Below the pieces are notes generated by a model. It made no database searches, was not told the DNA's origin, and worked only from the letters and a program-made list of their open reading frames with translations. The position numbers were made by a program, and so were the translations under genes. A stretch of 56,341 nucleotides of DNA, taken from positions 1 through 56,341 of the forward strand of contig DATHDP010000069.1 of assembly GCA_035318985.1 (NCBI GenBank), read 5' to 3'. Below are positions 24,114 through 34,090 of the stretch, one piece after another. The first letter of the stretch is position 1; each line of letters opens with the position of its first letter. This DNA is from VBAS01 sp035318985 (GTDB taxonomy: Bacteria > Bacteroidota > Bacteroidia > Chitinophagales > Chitinophagaceae).

Positions 24114-25103
24114 ATGTTGAATTCTGTGAAAAAATCCATCCTTTCCTTTCTAGCAGTTATTGTTATACTCATTTCTTCTATCCAGGGATCTTCGCAACTC
24201 ATCTCTAAGACCGATAAAAAAACACTTGAGATCAAAGAAGATTCATTGCAACAAATTGCCAGGTTCATGATCCTTGATACATTGGAAGCTGGCAGGTTGC
24301 TCGCTTATAAAGATTTTGTGCCAACATTTATCAGGGCTTTGCAGGTCAAGAATTCATTTTATTATCCTTTTGATTCGGTATTTGGAATTTCAAAATTATA
24401 TGCACCTGATAGTAGTTTCAGAATATTTACATGGTATGTTGAAATTGATGATTACAGTGGCTGGCAGCGAGGATTTATACAAATGAGAACACCTGATGGA
24501 TCTTTAAAAGGGTTTCGTCTGCTTGACAAATCTTCATGGACTGACAATGCATATACGGCTGTTTGCAGAGATACAAGTTGGATCGGCGCTGTTTATTACA
24601 ACATTATTAAAACCCAGTACCAGGGAAAAAATTATTATACACTTTTAGGGATCGATCATGAAGGTTTGCGAAGTAAAAAGAAATGGATAGATGTATTAAC
24701 TTTTGATGATAAAAAGAGACCTGTGTTTGGCGGTGGTTTTAGTTTTAAAGAAGACAGTGTGATAAAGCCAACACAAACCCGGTTTAGCATTGAATATAAA
24801 AAAGAGGCTACTACCTATGTAAATTATGAACCTGATCTAAAATTGATCCTGTTAGATCATTTGATATCAGAAACCGATGAGCCTGATTTTCCATGGACAT
24901 ACGTTCCTGATGGAGATTACGAAGGTTTCAAATGGCAGAATGGACAATGGGTTCATGTCAATAAGGTTTTCAACTTTAAACTGGAAGATGGACAAGCTCC
25001 CGTTGGCGATCCGTTAATGGACTATAAAGGAAATAAGAACGAAGAAAAACTAAAGCAGAAATCTGATACCAATAAAACAAAGAAACCGGGTGGTAATAAT
25101 TAA
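24114..25103 (+). CDS. Hypothetical secreted protein
   Basis: 329 residues with a signal peptide (SILSFLAVIVILISSIQGSS). The middle is a beta-rich region (FRIFTWYVEIDDYSGWQRGF; RPVFGGGFSFKEDSVIK). The end is a low-complexity Lys/Asn tail (KLKQKSDTNKTKKPGGNN). The pattern recurs in Chitinophagaceae proteins of unknown function, often near envelope genes. It follows the heptose operon after 78 bases with its own promoter-like box, so it is probably expressed separately. Confidence 0.82.
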   Translation: MLNSVKKSILSFLAVIVILISSIQGSSQLISKTDKKTLEIKEDSLQQIARFMILDTLEAGRLLAYKDFVPTFIRALQVKNSFYYPFDSVFGISKLYAPDSSFRIFTWYVEIDDYSGWQRGFIQMRTPDGSLKGFRLLDKSSWTDNAYTAVCRDTSWIGAVYYNIIKTQYQGKNYYTLLGIDHEGLRSKKKWIDVLTFDDKKRPVFGGGFSFKEDSVIKPTQTRFSIEYKKEATTYVNYEPDLKLILLDHLISETDEPDFPWTYVPDGDYEGFKWQNGQWVHVNKVFNFKLEDGQAPVGDPLMDYKGNKNEEKLKQKSDTNKTKKPGGNN

Positions 25104-25187
25104 CAATCCTCAGTAAGTGATCAAAAGATAAAAAAAATGTACTCGTATTCTATAACTTCGAATTTTTTATCTCCATATTAGATCAGG

Positions 25188-26717
25188 TCATTTTTTTTGT
25201 CGCATAAAAAAACTACTATCTCTTAATAAAGGCAGATTATTGCAAAAATATTTGTTTAGAATAATTCTAAAAGTGTTTACCGGGCTTATTGTCGGGTAAA
25301 AAGATTGGTAATTTTTATCTGAAAAAAAATAAGCATTTAAATTACTGAACTCTCTTTCGCTAAATGCCGGGTTATCATGATAACCAAATCCATGATCACC
25401 TTCGATAACAACTACTCTTTCCCGCCCGGTTTTAAGGACGGATGCTGATATCATTTTCTCCAATATTTTATTACAATACTTTAACTGGCTGAGATATGAA
25501 TTCTCTTTACTAAACTTTCCCTGGATTAATAAAGTATCAGAAACAAAATTCCCTGAAGAATCAAAGTAATATGGATCGTGTGGCAATATTAAATGTGCAT
25601 ATATGAACCTTGGTCTTTCGCTACTTCTTGACATCTCCTTTAGTAAATTTTCAGCATTAAAGTTGTTTCTGAAAATGTGATCTCTTTTTCCTTTTTTATA
25701 ACTTCCGGGGATCCTGGTTTCTTTGGTAAAAACATTTGTATACCTGAATTTCCATCCAATGTCGCGATTTATTCGTGTAAGAAGTGTTTGGTTATCGATC
25801 ATAAGTCTCCCCATATCATTAAAAAAAGTGTATGTAGGAGTTACTGCATTTTCAAGATCGAAACAACCGTAATTGATGATCTCATAACCCTGCTCCGCTA
25901 AGTAGGGGGTTAACCGATTCTTCTCAAAAGTTTCGATCCCCCTAAGAAAAATATCATTATAATAGACACTATCACTTTTTTTCAAATTGAGATAATCATA
26001 ATTAAATGTGGAGCTTAAAGAAAAAGCCGTCATGTTGTAATTACTCCTGGAACCTGTCGAAACAAAAAAACCTTGTGAATCAAATAATGAGTCTATTCTA
26101 TGGTTATCAAATCCAAAATATTTTGCAAGCCCTTCTGAACTTGTATATTCATCCAATACTATGAAAAAAATATCAGGCTTTTCTTTGTTGCAATCCCCTG
26201 TTTTTTCCATTGGTGACTGCTTATATGATTTTAAAAGAATGTTTTCCGAACCCTTATCAGTGATCACAAAATATATTGTCAAAATCCCTTCATAAAATAC
26301 AAAGACAAACAAAAGCCATTTAATATAAGAAGAAATTAAAGTGATCCACTTAGCTCTCTTTTTTATATAAAAGAAAAGGAAAACAAAAAGGCACAACAAA
26401 AAGGGAAGCAAAAAAGTGTAAGACGTAATAAAATAACCTTTAAACAAACCTTTTAATGTATCATATAGATAACCAAAAAAGAAAAAAAGAGAAGCGCAAA
26501 AAAAGGAAAACACAAAAGCTTTTTCCTTTTCCCTGTATAATATCAAACTGGTGATAAAAATAATAACAGTTATTACCAGGTAATATATAAACAACCTAAT
26601 GGTGACTGGGATGGTTATCAGCCCAAAATTTTCATTATAACCATGCAGTACAAAAAAAACAGGAAAGAGAGATAATAATAATAGCCTACCCGCAATTTTT
26701 TTAGAACTTATTTTCAT
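25188..26717 (-). CDS. Membrane sulfatase-like transferase (alkaline phosphatase superfamily)
   Basis: 509 residues from MKISSKKIAGRLL; an upstream ATG at 26762 adds 15 residues. Five membrane helices occupy about residues 10-165. A sulfatase-type domain follows: PDIFFIVLDEYTSSEG with the first metal acid, NYNMTAFSLSS with the probable Thr nucleophile, IYAHLILPHDPYYF, and VVVIEGDHGFGYHD with the metal-binding Asp-His. This is the layout of phosphoethanolamine or phosphoglycerol transferases that decorate lipids or glycans. The substrate is not deducible. Confidence 0.82.
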   Translation of the reverse strand: MKISSKKIAGRLLLLSLFPVFFVLHGYNENFGLITIPVTIRLFIYYLVITVIIFITSLILYREKEKAFVFSFFCASLFFFFGYLYDTLKGLFKGYFITSYTFLLPFLLCLFVFLFFYIKKRAKWITLISSYIKWLLFVFVFYEGILTIYFVITDKGSENILLKSYKQSPMEKTGDCNKEKPDIFFIVLDEYTSSEGLAKYFGFDNHRIDSLFDSQGFFVSTGSRSNYNMTAFSLSSTFNYDYLNLKKSDSVYYNDIFLRGIETFEKNRLTPYLAEQGYEIINYGCFDLENAVTPTYTFFNDMGRLMIDNQTLLTRINRDIGWKFRYTNVFTKETRIPGSYKKGKRDHIFRNNFNAENLLKEMSRSSERPRFIYAHLILPHDPYYFDSSGNFVSDTLLIQGKFSKENSYLSQLKYCNKILEKMISASVLKTGRERVVVIEGDHGFGYHDNPAFSEREFSNLNAYFFSDKNYQSFYPTISPVNTFRIILNKYFCNNLPLLRDSSFFMRQKK

Positions 26718-26811
26718 TAAAATATAAATTCGTAACAAGGTGTTGCACAATATAACAAACAAAAAGGCATCATAAAAGATGCCTTCAACAATTTATTTAC
26801 TGTTCCCATTA

Positions 26812-28605
26812 TTACTCATCCAACTTCAGCACCGCCAAAAATGCCTCTTGTGGCACTTCCACTGTTCCGATCTGGCGCATACGTTTCTTTCCTTCTTTTT
26901 GTTTTTCTAACAACTTACGTTTACGGCTTACGTCACCACCATAACATTTAGCGGTAACATCTTTTCTCATTGCTGAAATATTTTCACGGGCAATGATCTT
27001 GGCGCCAATGGCTGCCTGTATAGTTATCTGGAATTGCTGACGCGGAACCAGCTCTTTTAATTTTTCACAAAGCTTTCTTCCAAAATCCTGCGAACGGCTG
27101 CGATGGATCAATGCACTTAACGCATCCACTTTGTCACCATTCAAAAGAATATCCATTTTTACAATATCACTTTCACGATAACCAATCGGATGATAATCGA
27201 AAGAAGCATAGCCGCGGGTTTGAGATTTTAGTTTATCATAAAAATCAAAAACGATCTCGGTCAATGGCATCTCAAACAACAACTCTACTCTTGTTGGCGT
27301 CAGGTAATGTTGATTGATAAGAATTCCTCTTTTACCCAAACACAACGTCATGATATTGCCGATATATTCTGGCTTGGAAATTATCTGTGCTTTGATAAAA
27401 GGTTCTTCGATCCTTTCAGTCTTTACAGGGTCAGGAAATTCAGTAGGATTATTTACAGTTACCTGCTCGCCTTTCGTGGTATAAGCAATAAAACCAACGT
27501 TGGGAACCGTAGTGATCACTGTTTGATTAAACTCCCTTTCCAAACGTTCCTGTATGATCTCCATGTGCAGCAATCCTAAAAAGCCGCAACGAAAACCAAA
27601 ACCAAGAGCTTGTGATGTTTCCAATTCATAAGTCAATGAAGCATCATTCAATTGCAGTTTATCCATGCAATCACGCAGCTCTCCAAAGTCATCAGTATCT
27701 ATCGGGAAGATGCCGGCAAATACCATTGGCTTTACATCTTCAAAACCCTGTACCATTTGCGGGTTAGGATTTGATGCAACAGTGATCGTATCTCCCACTT
27801 TTACTTCCTTCGCTACTTTGATACCAGTAATGATGTAACCAACATCGCCGCAATGCACTTCAGGCCTTTCCGACATTTTTAATTTCAGGATACCAACTTC
27901 ATCGGCATCATATTCCTGGTCGGTAGAAACAAATTTTACTTTATCACCCTTCTTTATTTTGCCATTAAGAATACGATAGTAAACAATAATGCCTCGGAAA
28001 GAATTAAATACACTGTCAAAGATCAATGCCTGCAGCGGTGCATTCGGATCGCCTTCTGGTGCAGGAATTCTTTCAACTATAGCATCTATAATTTCCGGCA
28101 CACCTAATCCTGTTCTTGCACTTGCCAGTAAAATTGTTTCCGGTTTACAACCAACAAGATCAACTATCTGATCCGTCACTTCATCCACCATTGCCCCATC
28201 CATATCAATTTTATTGATGATGGGAATGATCTCAAGGTCATTTTCAATAGCGAGGTATAAGTTGCTGATCGTCTGCGCCTGGATACCCTGCGTAGCATCC
28301 ACTAACAGCAGGCAACCCTCGCAGGCAGCCAGTGCCCGGCTCACTTCATAGCTAAAGTCAACATGGCCGGGAGTATCGATAAGGTTCAGGATATATTCCT
28401 TGCCGTCCTTATGTTTATAATTGATCTGTATTGCATGGCTCTTAATGGTAATTCCCTTCTCTCTTTCAAGATCCATATCATCAAGTACCTGGTCCATCAT
28501 ATCACGGTCGCTGATAGTGCCGGTACTTTGTAAAAGACGGTCAGCCAGGGTAGATTTGCCATGGTCAATATGTGCGATAATGCAAAAATTACGGATGTTC
28601 TTCAT
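26812..28605 (-). CDS. lepA: Elongation factor 4 (LepA GTPase)
   Basis: 597 residues, normal length. GTPase motifs are AHIDHGKSTLADRLL, DTPGHVDFSYE and NKIDMDGA. Domains II to V and the LepA C-terminal domain follow (GYASFDYHPIGYRESDIVKM; ALIHRSRSQDFGRKLCEKLK). It acts on the ribosome by promoting back-translocation or early-stage assembly under stress. It is monocistronic here; the minus-strand upstream region has a TACCTTCG box just before the start. Confidence 0.98.
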   Translation of the reverse strand: MKNIRNFCIIAHIDHGKSTLADRLLQSTGTISDRDMMDQVLDDMDLEREKGITIKSHAIQINYKHKDGKEYILNLIDTPGHVDFSYEVSRALAACEGCLLLVDATQGIQAQTISNLYLAIENDLEIIPIINKIDMDGAMVDEVTDQIVDLVGCKPETILLASARTGLGVPEIIDAIVERIPAPEGDPNAPLQALIFDSVFNSFRGIIVYYRILNGKIKKGDKVKFVSTDQEYDADEVGILKLKMSERPEVHCGDVGYIITGIKVAKEVKVGDTITVASNPNPQMVQGFEDVKPMVFAGIFPIDTDDFGELRDCMDKLQLNDASLTYELETSQALGFGFRCGFLGLLHMEIIQERLEREFNQTVITTVPNVGFIAYTTKGEQVTVNNPTEFPDPVKTERIEEPFIKAQIISKPEYIGNIMTLCLGKRGILINQHYLTPTRVELLFEMPLTEIVFDFYDKLKSQTRGYASFDYHPIGYRESDIVKMDILLNGDKVDALSALIHRSRSQDFGRKLCEKLKELVPRQQFQITIQAAIGAKIIARENISAMRKDVTAKCYGGDVSRKRKLLEKQKEGKKRMRQIGTVEVPQEAFLAVLKLDE

Positions 28606-28750
28606 GTACGTTTATACCTCATTTTTCGAGGTGGCGAAGGTAACGAAAAGCGACGAGAGAGAAGGGATTATGTAGCTGGCTTTTGTAGTACTATTTAGCT
28701 TCCGTTGCGTCGCACTCTTGTACGTTGATATATCAATTCAACTAAGGAAT

Positions 28751-28796
28751 TTTGTCTATATGCTGTATGATATTGTGCAAAGCGATACCAACAAGC
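28751..28796. repeat. Dispersed palindromic repeat, degenerate copy
   Basis: The right half TTGTGCAAAGCGATACCAACA matches the family (other copies at 30887, 33104, 38161, 38703, 39671) apart from one extra base before ATACCAACA; the left arm has decayed. It lies between the lepA start and the 3' end of the kelch gene. Confidence 0.5.
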
Positions 28797-28850
28797 AAAA
28801 AAAAATATGCCCAAGCTTAGTTGGGGCATACCATATGCAGATTAACTGCA

Positions 28851-30743
28851 TTAGTATTTTATAAACTGTGCAGACGCAACAACATCTCGTAGTGTAACTA
28901 CGAGGAAGTAAGCTCCCGGATTCAGATTGCTTACATTAAGACTTTTTAGGTTAGAGTTTATGTTCATCGATTGATCAATGAATAAAACTCCATTACTGTT
29001 TATTACCTGGACCCTTGAGTTTCCGGAAATATTATCACAGGAAAATTGCAATGTATTCGCCACCGGATTTGAAAATATTTTTACAAAGCTTGAATTTCCC
29101 ATGTTGATGACAAGAATTCCGCTATAACTAATTGAGTTGTCTTGGTTAATTACTTTTAACCTGTAATAATTTTTTTGAAATGTAGGAGTAGTATGAATAA
29201 AAGAATAAGATGTATTGCTTGTAGCTGTAACAGTACCAACTTGTGCAAAGTTTGTGCTATCAAGACTGTGCTCAACCACAAATTGACTTATACCGGAAGA
29301 GCTAATAACATCCCATGTTAATTCTACATCATCATCTCTTATTTTTTTAGCTTTAAAATTTTGAATTAATGATGAAGTTGTTTGATTGGTAAGTGATAAG
29401 CGCCACAGATCATATGATACACCGGTCCCACCCTGATCATTTACTGCTTCACCTCCGAAGACATATAATCCATTTTGGCTGTCCTTTACTATGGAAGCTC
29501 CAAATCTTCCTGAGGGCATATTGTGTTCATTATAATTTCCCTGTCCGCCATAATGTGAACTTCCGTCAGCAAGTTTATCGCCCCAAACCCATGTCCAAGT
29601 ATTTGAATTGCCACTGTATTTCCAAACATCTCTTAATCTACCCTCAGTAGTTTCATTAGATCCATAACCTCCGAAGAAGTACATTTCATTATCAATAACC
29701 CATCCTTTTGTAAATGCAAGTGAACCTGGGTTATTTTGTGAATTGGCAACTCCCAATTGTCCATATTGTGCGAGAATATTTGTGTTATCATCTCCTTTCA
29801 TAAATGTCCACATCCCTGTAGCCGGATTAAATTTCCATGTTTGATTTGAATAACCTGAAAATTTCAAACCGCCAAACAAATACAATTGCCCGCTAATAAC
29901 AGTACTTACCGAGCTTCTTATAAAACCGGGTTCGTTTAGCTGTGATTCAACTCCTGATTGTAAATGAAAAGTTGAAGGAAAAGGCTGATCACTGCCTTTG
30001 ATCCATGTCCAAAGTTTAGTAGAAAGATCATATTCCCATAAGTCACCACGCCCATTCATTGATGTACCCTCTATCTCAGATTGTGGCCCCGCACCTCCAA
30101 ATAAATACACTTTATTTCCATTGATCCATCCTGTTGCAACACTTCTGCCTCCTGGTGTATTATTTATATCTGCCAAGCCTTGGGTTCCATAAATAGGTAA
30201 TCTATTAATTTGATCGCTTCCCCCAATCCATGTCCAGTTATTCGTTGCAGGATTAAATTTCCATATATCAGATAAATAGCCAACTTTTCCTTGAGCATCA
30301 AGTCCCGATCCACCGAATAAATAGAACTCTCCCATGTATTCCCAGCTTATAAATCCATCTCTTGCACTAGGTGTATTGTTTACATTTTCAATTGTAACAG
30401 TTCCAAAATTTCCAAGATCATTTCTTGTTGAACTTCCTTTTATCCAAACCCAATTATTTGTTTGAGGATTATATTGCCAAGTGTCATTCAAAACTCCTTC
30501 GTTTGCTAACCCATCAAAACCATTTCCACCAAATAAATAAACAGAATTGTTTGCATACCAAAGTATTCCATCGCGTCTAGCCCCCGGTGTGTTTGTTGAA
30601 TTTACATTGCCAATTGATGTGTAAACTCCAGGCATGTATAGGTCAGTTCTGTTCTTTAACCATGCCCATTCTTGTGATTGAGAAATATTTAATAAGGTAG
30701 TTTGAAAAATTAGCAGAATAAGTCCTTGTTTTAAGTACTTCAT
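28851..30743 (-). CDS. Kelch-repeat protein with type IX secretion sorting domain
   Basis: 630 residues. A signal peptide is followed by about six kelch repeats from residue 50 to 440, each with a VYLFGG core and a TWxWIxG turn (LWYANNSVYLFGGNGFDG; MYFFGGYGSNETTEGR). A fibronectin-like segment follows (ISQFVVEHSLDSTNFAQVGT). The last 75 residues are a type A T9SS sorting domain (VKIFSNPVANTLQFSCDNIS; LNPGAYFLVV). It should be exported by T9SS and held on the surface or released; its ligand is unknown. Confidence 0.9.
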   Translation of the reverse strand: MKYLKQGLILLIFQTTLLNISQSQEWAWLKNRTDLYMPGVYTSIGNVNSTNTPGARRDGILWYANNSVYLFGGNGFDGLANEGVLNDTWQYNPQTNNWVWIKGSSTRNDLGNFGTVTIENVNNTPSARDGFISWEYMGEFYLFGGSGLDAQGKVGYLSDIWKFNPATNNWTWIGGSDQINRLPIYGTQGLADINNTPGGRSVATGWINGNKVYLFGGAGPQSEIEGTSMNGRGDLWEYDLSTKLWTWIKGSDQPFPSTFHLQSGVESQLNEPGFIRSSVSTVISGQLYLFGGLKFSGYSNQTWKFNPATGMWTFMKGDDNTNILAQYGQLGVANSQNNPGSLAFTKGWVIDNEMYFFGGYGSNETTEGRLRDVWKYSGNSNTWTWVWGDKLADGSSHYGGQGNYNEHNMPSGRFGASIVKDSQNGLYVFGGEAVNDQGGTGVSYDLWRLSLTNQTTSSLIQNFKAKKIRDDDVELTWDVISSSGISQFVVEHSLDSTNFAQVGTVTATSNTSYSFIHTTPTFQKNYYRLKVINQDNSISYSGILVINMGNSSFVKIFSNPVANTLQFSCDNISGNSRVQVINSNGVLFIDQSMNINSNLKSLNVSNLNPGAYFLVVTLRDVVASAQFIKY

Positions 30744-30886
30744 ACGTTTTGGGTTGATTATAAAACAAGATAATGCTTTGTTTTTATTTTAAACATCAGA
30801 ATAAAAAAAATTGTGATGCAACAAATAGAAAAAATACGATAGGAAAAGTAAATTAAATCTCTAAGATCTTTTATGCCTTTTACGCC

Positions 30887-30930
30887 TTTGTTGGTATGTC
30901 GCTTAGCCTTGTGCAAAGCATACCAACAAA
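30887..30930. repeat. Dispersed palindromic repeat, best copy
   Basis: TTTGTTGGTATG (30887-30898) and CATACCAACAAA (30919-30930) form a perfect 12-bp inverted repeat with a 20-base loop. It lies just past the 3' end of the ABC permease gene, where it could end transcripts. Confidence 0.8.
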
Positions 30931-30998
30931 CAAATGGTTATAACTCCGAGTCCAACGTTGATGAAATTTCAAATTAAATAAATCCCGGTTGGGTCATC

Positions 30999-31748
30999 TT
31001 AGCGTGTATTCCATTTAAACCATTTAATTCCCAGTGTGGTAAAAATTATTGTATAACCAATGGTTGCTAATAGGTACAATGTTGTATCCTGTGTCCAGGT
31101 ATGGGGATCCATACTTGCAGAGAGTAATCGTTTCACTGTGCCATAAGGTGACCATCTCACCACCTCTCCTAATTCATGCCCCAGCATACCCAACTCTCCA
31201 AACATACCGATCATAATAAAAATAAAATAGGTAAGACGTGTAACAGCATTAACCGTTTCAGGGTTTTTTATAAGCCCAACTATCGCTTGTCCCAATGCGA
31301 GATAAACAGTACCCCCAACAAAAGCTGCAATAAAGCCTAACAAATATCCGGAAGGGCTAAGACTAATTTTATCAAAATAAAAACCTGTTACAAATATCGC
31401 AGCGGTCACTAGTAATATCATTGCTAATTGCACTAACAGCCTGCTTGCCATAATAGACCAGGAAGGTATTGGCGCTACCCGTAAACGCTGAAACACTCCT
31501 TTATCACGATCACGTGCAATAGCATTAGAATAACCCATCAGCCCGATCGCATTCAGGCCGATAGTAATGCAATTAGAAAGCACAAAAGTTCCTCCAAGTT
31601 TTTCTACCAATCCTTTCCATGAAATAAGTATTACAACAGGTACCAGCACGACAAGCATAACTGATCTCCTGTTGCGCCATTGTGTAGTGAAGTCAGCACG
31701 AAGCAATGAAGAGAGTACAGTGGATGTTGATGGTATAGTAGTTTGCAT
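30999..31748 (-). CDS. ABC transporter permease (ABC-2 type)
   Basis: 249 residues from the ATG at 31748 (MQTTIPSTSTVLSSL); an earlier ATG at 31802 would overlap the ATPase gene by 17 bases. Six membrane helices. DRDKGVFQRLRVAPIPSWSI is the conserved cytoplasmic loop of ABC-2 exporters of the drug/antibiotic type. It pairs with the ATPase encoded immediately upstream. Probable role: export of a small hydrophobic compound or lipid; the substrate is unknown. Confidence 0.88.
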   Translation of the reverse strand: MQTTIPSTSTVLSSLLRADFTTQWRNRRSVMLVVLVPVVILISWKGLVEKLGGTFVLSNCITIGLNAIGLMGYSNAIARDRDKGVFQRLRVAPIPSWSIMASRLLVQLAMILLVTAAIFVTGFYFDKISLSPSGYLLGFIAAFVGGTVYLALGQAIVGLIKNPETVNAVTRLTYFIFIMIGMFGELGMLGHELGEVVRWSPYGTVKRLLSASMDPHTWTQDTTLYLLATIGYTIIFTTLGIKWFKWNTR

Positions 31749-31785
31749 ATTTACTTGTTTAGTTATGAACGAATAGCTTTTCCTG

Positions 31786-32544
31786 TTAAGCCGATAATAC
31801 ATCTTCGAGAGTTATCTTTCCTTTTCGTGAGGCACTGATCACTTCCGGATCGTTGCGATGTTTTTCTATTAAAGCCGCAGGTGTATCAATATTGATGATC
31901 TGCCCGTGATCAATAATAGCAATGCGATCGCATACAGCTTCGGCTTCTTCCATAGAATGAGTGGTAAGCAGGATGCCATGATCTTTTTCCCGTAATGCTT
32001 CCATGCGTTCCCAAAGTTGACGACGTGACTGCGGATCGAGACCAGAAGTAGGTTCATCGAGTAATACCAGCCGGGGTTCATGTATCATTGCTATTACCAA
32101 TGAAACACGTTGCTGTTGTCCGCCCGAAAGTTGTCCAAAACGTTTTGAACCTGCATCCTCTAATTTAATATTGGCTAATATTGCCTTTAACTTTTCATCA
32201 TTCATTTCTACTCCATGGATACCTGCATATAGTTTCAGGATCTCCACTATAGAAAGTTCGGGCTGAAAACTGGTAGCCTGCAGTTGCACACCGAGATTGG
32301 CACGTACATGCAATGGTTTATCCTTAATACTAAAACCTGCTACGGTAATATTGCCCGACTGAGGTTTCAGCAATCCTTCTATTGCGCTTAATGTACTGGT
32401 TTTTCCCGCGCCATTTGGTCCCAGCAAACCAAATATTTCCCCCGCTTTTACATTAAAAGAAACATTGCGGACCGCCTGGAAACTGCCATAAAAAATATTG
32501 AGTTCTTCAACTTGTAAAACTGGTTTCATTGTTAGATTATCCAT
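31786..32544 (-). CDS. ABC transporter ATP-binding protein
   Basis: 252 residues. Walker A GLLGPNGAGKTSTLSA, signature QLSGGQQQRVSLVIAM, Walker B RLVLLDEPTSGLDPQ and switch His in LLTTHSMEEAEA are all intact. It belongs to the drug-exporter (DrrA/CcmA-like) group that works with ABC-2 permeases. It is the first gene of the two-gene operon with the permease. Confidence 0.95.
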   Translation of the reverse strand: MDNLTMKPVLQVEELNIFYGSFQAVRNVSFNVKAGEIFGLLGPNGAGKTSTLSAIEGLLKPQSGNITVAGFSIKDKPLHVRANLGVQLQATSFQPELSIVEILKLYAGIHGVEMNDEKLKAILANIKLEDAGSKRFGQLSGGQQQRVSLVIAMIHEPRLVLLDEPTSGLDPQSRRQLWERMEALREKDHGILLTTHSMEEAEAVCDRIAIIDHGQIINIDTPAALIEKHRNDPEVISASRKGKITLEDVLSA

Positions 32545-32718
32545 TCGGGAAAAATTGATTAAACTATTTAGGTTTCGAAAAGATGATACTTTAAATATCT
32601 AAGATAAGGTATAAGGGAATAATTTTATTCCGTTGTTTGCATACCGCTTGTGTTATTCAACAAACAATCATCAATTTATTCTGCATTTTGTAGCTTGTAT
32701 GCAAATAAAAAAATTGCT

Positions 32719-33096
32719 ATGGCTGAATTACCCGAAAAAAAAATTTTCAGGACAGAAGTTAAATTGCAAACCTTAATGCCGGATCTGTTGCTTATCCTGT
32801 TTGCAATTGCATTTCCCATCACGTCATTTATCATTGATATTAACCATCATCGGGCTGATTGGTTTGCACGATCCGGTGCTGTATCAGCGATCATTGGAAT
32901 TGTACTGGCATCTCGGAGCATAAAAAAACACAATCAAAAATTTTTTTCAAATATTGAACTAAATGACCTTGGAAAAGAGATGCTGCATACTTCAATACCT
33001 CAATTGAAAATTGATAAATGGACATTAGTGCTTTCAATCATTGGTACTTTGATATGGGCTTACGGCGATAAGGTTATTGAACTATTTTTAGAATAA
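32719..33096 (+). CDS. Hypothetical membrane protein
   Basis: 125 residues from MAELPEKKIF; an upstream ATG at 32650 is possible. Helices are at LMPDLLLILFAIAFPITSFI, WFARSGAVSAIIGIVLASRS and WTLVLSIIGTLIWAYGDKVI. No family recognised. Transcription converges with the DUF892 gene, with a palindromic repeat between them. Confidence 0.7.
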   Translation: MAELPEKKIFRTEVKLQTLMPDLLLILFAIAFPITSFIIDINHHRADWFARSGAVSAIIGIVLASRSIKKHNQKFFSNIELNDLGKEMLHTSIPQLKIDKWTLVLSIIGTLIWAYGDKVIELFLE

Positions 33097-33103
33097 TCAT
33101 GCC

Positions 33104-33147
33104 TTTGTTGGTATTTCGCTTATCCTTGTGCAATGCATACCAACAAA
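33104..33147. repeat. Dispersed palindromic repeat
   Basis: TTTGTTGGTAT (33104-33114) and ATACCAACAAA (33137-33147), perfect 11-bp arms with loop TTCGCTTATCCTTGTGCAATGC-like family sequence. It sits between two convergent genes. Confidence 0.75.
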
Positions 33148-33231
33148 CAAACATGAAGTAATCCCCAATTGGAGAAACCATAACGGGATTCATAATACGA
33201 TTTGACACAGCAACATCTTTGATAAAAAGAT

Positions 33232-33256
33232 AAAGCCAGGTTATTAGCCCGGCCTT
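33232..33256 (-). terminator. Terminator of DUF892 gene
   Basis: On the minus strand, AAGGCCGGG-CTAATAA-CCTGGCTTT pairs with two G-T wobbles and is followed by TATCTTTTTATC. Confidence 0.6.
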
Positions 33257-33281
33257 ACCCTGTTGAATTCTAAAGTTCCTC

Positions 33282-33872
33282 TCAGGCTTTTTCAGTTTCC
33301 TGTTCTGCTTCCCAGTTAATATTATTCTCTGCTATTTCAGTGAGTAATTTATCTGTTTCTTTTTCCTCATCCAGGGTTTCATTTAACAGATCTGCTGCTT
33401 CATCAAGACCCATCGTGGTAGCAATTTGTGCAAGACCGCCATAGGTTGCTATTTCATAATGCTCTACTTTTTGAGCAGCCATTATAATACCAACATCACG
33501 TGTCATGCTGCCCTCTTCTGTTTCTTCGATTATAGATTGCCCTTCTTTAATTAATCCTTCCATAGCCTCGCATTTTTTTGCCTCTGCTTTTTTGCCGATA
33601 AGTTCAAATACTTGTTCAAGACGCTTTACCTGTATTTCAGTTTGTGCTAAATGCTCCTCGATCGCATTCTTCAATTCTTCTGTTGTAGCCGCTGCCTTCA
33701 TTTTGGGCAACGCTTTCGTCAAATTCTTTTCGGCCCAATAAATATCTTTTAATGAGTCTTCGAAGAATTTTTGAAGTTGTGAATTTGGTTCCTGTTTGTT
33801 TGCCTTTGGATCTTTTGTTTTACCATGTGAAGCCTTGGGCTTGTCGGTGGTTTTATTTTTTGTGTTTGCCAT
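33282..33872 (-). CDS. DUF892 ferritin-like protein (YciE family)
   Basis: 196 residues. A lysine-rich N-terminal tail (KNKTTDKPKASHGKTKDPKA) is followed by the ferritin-like helices: LQKFFEDSLKDIYWAEKNLT, AQTEIQVKRLEQVFELIGKK, then AMEGLIKEGQSIIEET and AQKVEHYEIATYGGLAQIA, with conserved Glu/His. YciE-type proteins are linked to osmotic and oxidative stress but their reaction is unknown. A paralogue lies at 35277-35918 on the other strand. Confidence 0.9.
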   Translation of the reverse strand: MANTKNKTTDKPKASHGKTKDPKANKQEPNSQLQKFFEDSLKDIYWAEKNLTKALPKMKAAATTEELKNAIEEHLAQTEIQVKRLEQVFELIGKKAEAKKCEAMEGLIKEGQSIIEETEEGSMTRDVGIIMAAQKVEHYEIATYGGLAQIATTMGLDEAADLLNETLDEEKETDKLLTEIAENNINWEAEQETEKA

Positions 33873-34090
33873 TATTGACTTTTTTTAGTGATTGAATTTG
33901 TTTACTAAGATCATTATTGAAACAAACGATATGCCATGAGAGAAAACACTATGTAATACAACAAAGAGATTATCTGGCAGGTGTTTTGAATCGTTATATA
34001 AGTTTTATTTATACTTATGTGCAAAGCCTGCCTCAAAAATTATTTTCTTCAGTAAAAAAACCTGCGTTACAACAAAAAGATCTCAAATTT